DNA of 23,180 nt. Origin: Actinomycetospora sp. (GTDB lineage: Bacteria; Actinomycetota; Actinomycetes; Mycobacteriales; Pseudonocardiaceae). The notes below the pieces were generated by a model. That model was not told the origin of the DNA. It made no database searches and saw nothing but the letters and a program-made list of their open reading frames with translations. The translations under genes and the position numbers were made by a program. The DNA lies in NCBI GenBank assembly GCA_025925615.1, contig JAICLN010000010.1, forward strand, positions 1-23,180. Direction: 5' to 3'. Positions 21,461 through 23,180 of the stretch are shown piece by piece. The stretch's first letter is position 1. Every line of letters begins with the position of its first letter.

Positions 21461-22483
21461 GTGCGCAAGACCGTCGCCATGATCGCGGCCGTCGTGGTCG
21501 GGGCACTGGCCGTGGTGTCCGCGGGGGCACTGACCAACCCGGTCGCCTGGGCCGCCGCCGCGGTGCTCGTCGTCGTGACGGCCGTCGCCGTCGCCACGCT
21601 GAGCCTCACCCCGGCCATCCAGCGCGTGGTGGTCGCCCTGGGTGCCCTGCTCGGCCTCGCCGCGATCGCCCTGGCGATCGTCGAGTTCGCCGTGCGGGGG
21701 TACCGGACCTCCTCGAGCGCCCCGCTGCTCGGGCTGCTCGTGGGCCTCGCCGGGCTGTTCGTGGTGATCGGCGTCGCGGCCGCGCGGTCCGCCCCCACCC
21801 CGACGGCGCTGTGGAGCGGCGCCGCCGTCCTCGCGGCCCTCGGGCTCGTCGGCGGCGTGCTGGTCGGGACGACCGTGCCGTACCTGCCGCTCTCGCGGGC
21901 GATCTCCTACACCAGCGCGGACGCCACGACGACGCTGCGGCTCGACGCGCCCGGCGGCGCCAAGGCCGGCGACACCCTGGTCGCGCAGGTCTTCCGCTCC
22001 GGCACGGGCGAGGTGCACGCACCGGAGGGCTGGACGCCGCTGCGGACCACGCCGCTGCCCGGCGGCAGCGGTTCGGTGTCGCTGTTCACGACGACGGCGA
22101 CCGACGCCACCGGACCCTCGACGTTCACCGTCGACACCCCGGCGACGCTGCTCGGCGGCGTCGGCGCGTGGTCGCACGTCGCGGGGGTCACCGCCCCGGG
22201 CGACGCCACCGGCACCGGCGGCGCCGTCACGCCGGCGCCCGCCCCGGACGACCACTCGACGCAGGTCCTCTACTTCGTCGCCGGGACCGGTGTCGCCGAC
22301 ATCAGCGCCCCGGAGCCGCTCTCCGACGCCTGGGTGGTCAAGGTCGACAACGTCGTCAAGGCCACCACCGCCCTGGTCACGCGGCCCGCGCTGGCCGACG
22401 ACCCCGCGTCCCCGGTCAGCCTGACCACGAGCGCCCCGCTGGCGCCGTGGGCGGCCCAGACGGTGGTGCTGCAGGCCCAGTAG
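21461..22483 (+). CDS. Five-pass membrane protein with an exported beta-rich domain, function unknown
   Basis: A 340-residue protein. Five hydrophobic helices (about 4-24, 29-48, 55-78, 88-107 and 117-139) precede an extracytoplasmic domain (about 145-340). That domain has the pattern TTTLRLDAPGGAKAGDTLVA, PEGWTPLR, VSLFTTTATDATGPSTFTV and GVGAWSHVAGV. This recurring bacterial beta-sandwich-like module (GDxLVAxV, then PxGWTxL, then SxFTV, then a GV-x-AW/Y strand) is found in secreted and phage-tail-like proteins of unknown role. The GTG at 21461 is preceded by GAGAGGAGAAGG. The C-terminus (PWAAQTVVLQAQ) closes the domain cleanly, so the protein looks complete. I do not recognise a catalytic site; surface display or binding is a guess. 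Confidence 0.75.
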   Translation: MRKTVAMIAAVVVGALAVVSAGALTNPVAWAAAAVLVVVTAVAVATLSLTPAIQRVVVALGALLGLAAIALAIVEFAVRGYRTSSSAPLLGLLVGLAGLFVVIGVAAARSAPTPTALWSGAAVLAALGLVGGVLVGTTVPYLPLSRAISYTSADATTTLRLDAPGGAKAGDTLVAQVFRSGTGEVHAPEGWTPLRTTPLPGGSGSVSLFTTTATDATGPSTFTVDTPATLLGGVGAWSHVAGVTAPGDATGTGGAVTPAPAPDDHSTQVLYFVAGTGVADISAPEPLSDAWVVKVDNVVKATTALVTRPALADDPASPVSLTTSAPLAPWAAQTVVLQAQ

Positions 22484-22509
22484 TCCGGTCGGCCCGGTCC
22501 CCGCGGAAC

Positions 22510-22560
22510 GAGCGAACGGCGCCTTCGCTGCCTCGACGCGAGCGAGAGCGCCGTTCGCTC
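22510..22560 (+). terminator. Long nested hairpin downstream of the membrane protein gene
   Basis: GAGCGAACGGCGC (22510-22522) pairs perfectly over 13 bp with 22548-22560. After a 2-nt internal loop, TCGCT (22525-22529) pairs with AGCGA (22541-22545) in the same register. It starts 27 bases after the stop, with no T-tract. Strong terminator candidate, possibly also a repeat family member. Confidence 0.75.
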
Positions 22561-22606
22561 CTCCCGGGAGACGGGTCGGATTCGGGCGGGACCCGGACGG
22601 CGATGG

Positions 22607-22612
22607 CACCGT
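22607..22612 (+). promoter_or_regulatory. Probable -10 element of a leaderless DUF1992 transcript
   Basis: CACCGT lies exactly 6 nt before the GTG at 22619, within GATGGCACCGT, nearly identical to the sequence in front of ilvE. The nearby GGAG is only 2 nt from the start, too close to act as a ribosome-binding site. Confidence 0.45.
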
Positions 22613-22618
22613 GGAGCG

Positions 22619-23098
22619 GTGCGCGATGACGCCGAGGGGTTCCGGAAACGCTACGAGTCGCGCGTCGACGAGCAGATCAACAAGGCGATCGAGGAAGGCC
22701 GGTTCAAGGACCTGCCCGGCGCCGGGAAGCCGCTGAAGCTCCCCGCGAACGGCGACGAGAACTGGTGGATCCGCTCGAAGCTGCGCGCCGAGGGCGTCTC
22801 CACCGACCTCCTGCTGCCGCCGCCGTTGCGGCTGCGCAAGGAGCTGGAGGGTCTCGACGAGGCGGTGCGCGACCTGCCCGACGAGGCGGCCGTCCGGCGG
22901 GCCGTGGCCGAGCTGGACCGCCGCGTCGTCGACTTCCTGCGGGCCCCGTCGGGACCGCGGGTACCGATCAGACGACCCTCGGCCGACGACGTCGTCGCCC
23001 GGTGGCACGCGGCCCGCGCGCAGAACCGTCCGGTGCCCCCGCCGCCTCCCGCTCCCCGGCCTCGACGGTCCTGGTGGCGGCGGCTGCGGGAGGGCTGA
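22619..23098 (+). CDS. DUF1992 / DnaJC28-like conserved domain protein
   Basis: A 159-residue soluble protein. Residues about 10-80 are the DUF1992 domain, recognisable by YESRVDEQINKAIEEGRFKD followed by LPGAGKPLKLP and by LLLPPPLRLRKELEGL. In eukaryotes this domain occurs in DNAJC28; the bacterial proteins lack a J domain, and their function is not established. A helical stretch (about 85-115) and a Pro/Arg-rich tail (PPPPPAPRPRRSWWRRLREG) follow, the tail probably disordered and basic. The GTG start fits the leaderless geometry of the upstream -10. It stands alone on the plus strand after a strong terminator. Confidence 0.88.
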   Translation: MRDDAEGFRKRYESRVDEQINKAIEEGRFKDLPGAGKPLKLPANGDENWWIRSKLRAEGVSTDLLLPPPLRLRKELEGLDEAVRDLPDEAAVRRAVAELDRRVVDFLRAPSGPRVPIRRPSADDVVARWHAARAQNRPVPPPPPAPRPRRSWWRRLREG

Positions 23099-23180
23099 GC
23101 CCCCGACAGCCCCGCGCGCCGGGCACCAGCCAGCAGCAGTCGGGCATCACGTCGTCCGGGACCGGCTCCTCGTCCGGCAC
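23099..23180. other. Right edge of the window, no gene assigned
   Basis: The last 82 bases are open in several frames on both strands. The minus-strand frames run into the antisense of the DUF1992 gene, so they look like shadows. A neighbour could end just inside the edge, for example at a minus-strand TGA at 23147-23149, but too little is visible. Confidence 0.4.

Noticed and set aside
21128..23008. Very long minus-strand open frame continuing upstream of the recombinase-like gene (to 23008)
   Set aside because: Its upstream part is the antisense of the membrane protein and DUF1992 genes, with Arg/Gly/Ala/Pro-rich low-complexity composition and no ribosome-binding site.

Overview
The window is very GC-rich DNA with dense G/C-ending codons, frequent GTG starts and short intergenic gaps. 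It carries compact actinobacterial L,D-transpeptidases, ECF sigma control, an ald/aldR pair laid out as in mycobacteria, several probable leaderless genes and an extra FtsW. This points to a high-GC actinomycete, most likely Pseudonocardiaceae or a close relative. That placement is inferred from protein character, not from a marker gene. I see no rRNA, tRNA, CRISPR array, insertion sequence or intact prophage.

Layout. 1-1030: end of a CcdA-like membrane protein and an overlapping multi-pass membrane protein. 1174-1689: a secreted L,D-transpeptidase. 1696-3044 (-): pirin plus a VOC dioxygenase-like protein, one transcription unit. 3138-4354 (-): ECF sigma factor translationally coupled to a zinc-anti-sigma/Asp23 fusion. 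4426-5529 (+): ilvE. 5738-6479 (+): a membrane protein gene broken by an apparent +1 frameshift. 6428-8153: ald (-) and divergent aldR (+). 8159-8282: a striking palindromic element between convergent genes. 8284-10470: FAD monooxygenase (-) divergent from a GntR-TetR fusion regulator (+). 10555-11823 (-): ferredoxin reductase-like flavoprotein. 11978-12589 (+): second L,D-transpeptidase. 12876-14836 (+): an SDR and an acyl-CoA dehydrogenase. 14855-14980: palindromic block. 15050-15981 (+): six-pass membrane protein coupled to a winged-helix regulator. 16000-16155: orphan 3' end of an SDR gene. 16201-19279 (-): FtsW-type lipid II polymerase, MaoC hydratase, LLM flavin monooxygenase. 19446-21127 (-): CtaG-like protein and a serine recombinase-like protein lacking its catalytic serine. 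21461-23098 (+): five-pass membrane protein with an exported domain, and a DUF1992 protein.

Themes. Cell-envelope functions recur (two L,D-transpeptidases, FtsW, CcdA- and CtaG-like proteins, an Asp23 envelope-stress domain). Most of the rest is redox or acyl-CoA metabolism. Local regulators sit beside their likely targets: AldR with ald, GntR-TetR with the monooxygenase, the winged-helix protein with the membrane protein, and the ZAS/Asp23 protein with its sigma factor. At least five genes share a leaderless promoter geometry: a -10 hexamer 6-7 nt before a GTG start.

The best candidates for something not routinely described are the 124-bp palindromic element, the recombinase fold with an Ala in place of the nucleophile, the ZAS-Asp23 fusion and the GntR-TetR fusion. 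I do not see a complete new defence or mobile system.
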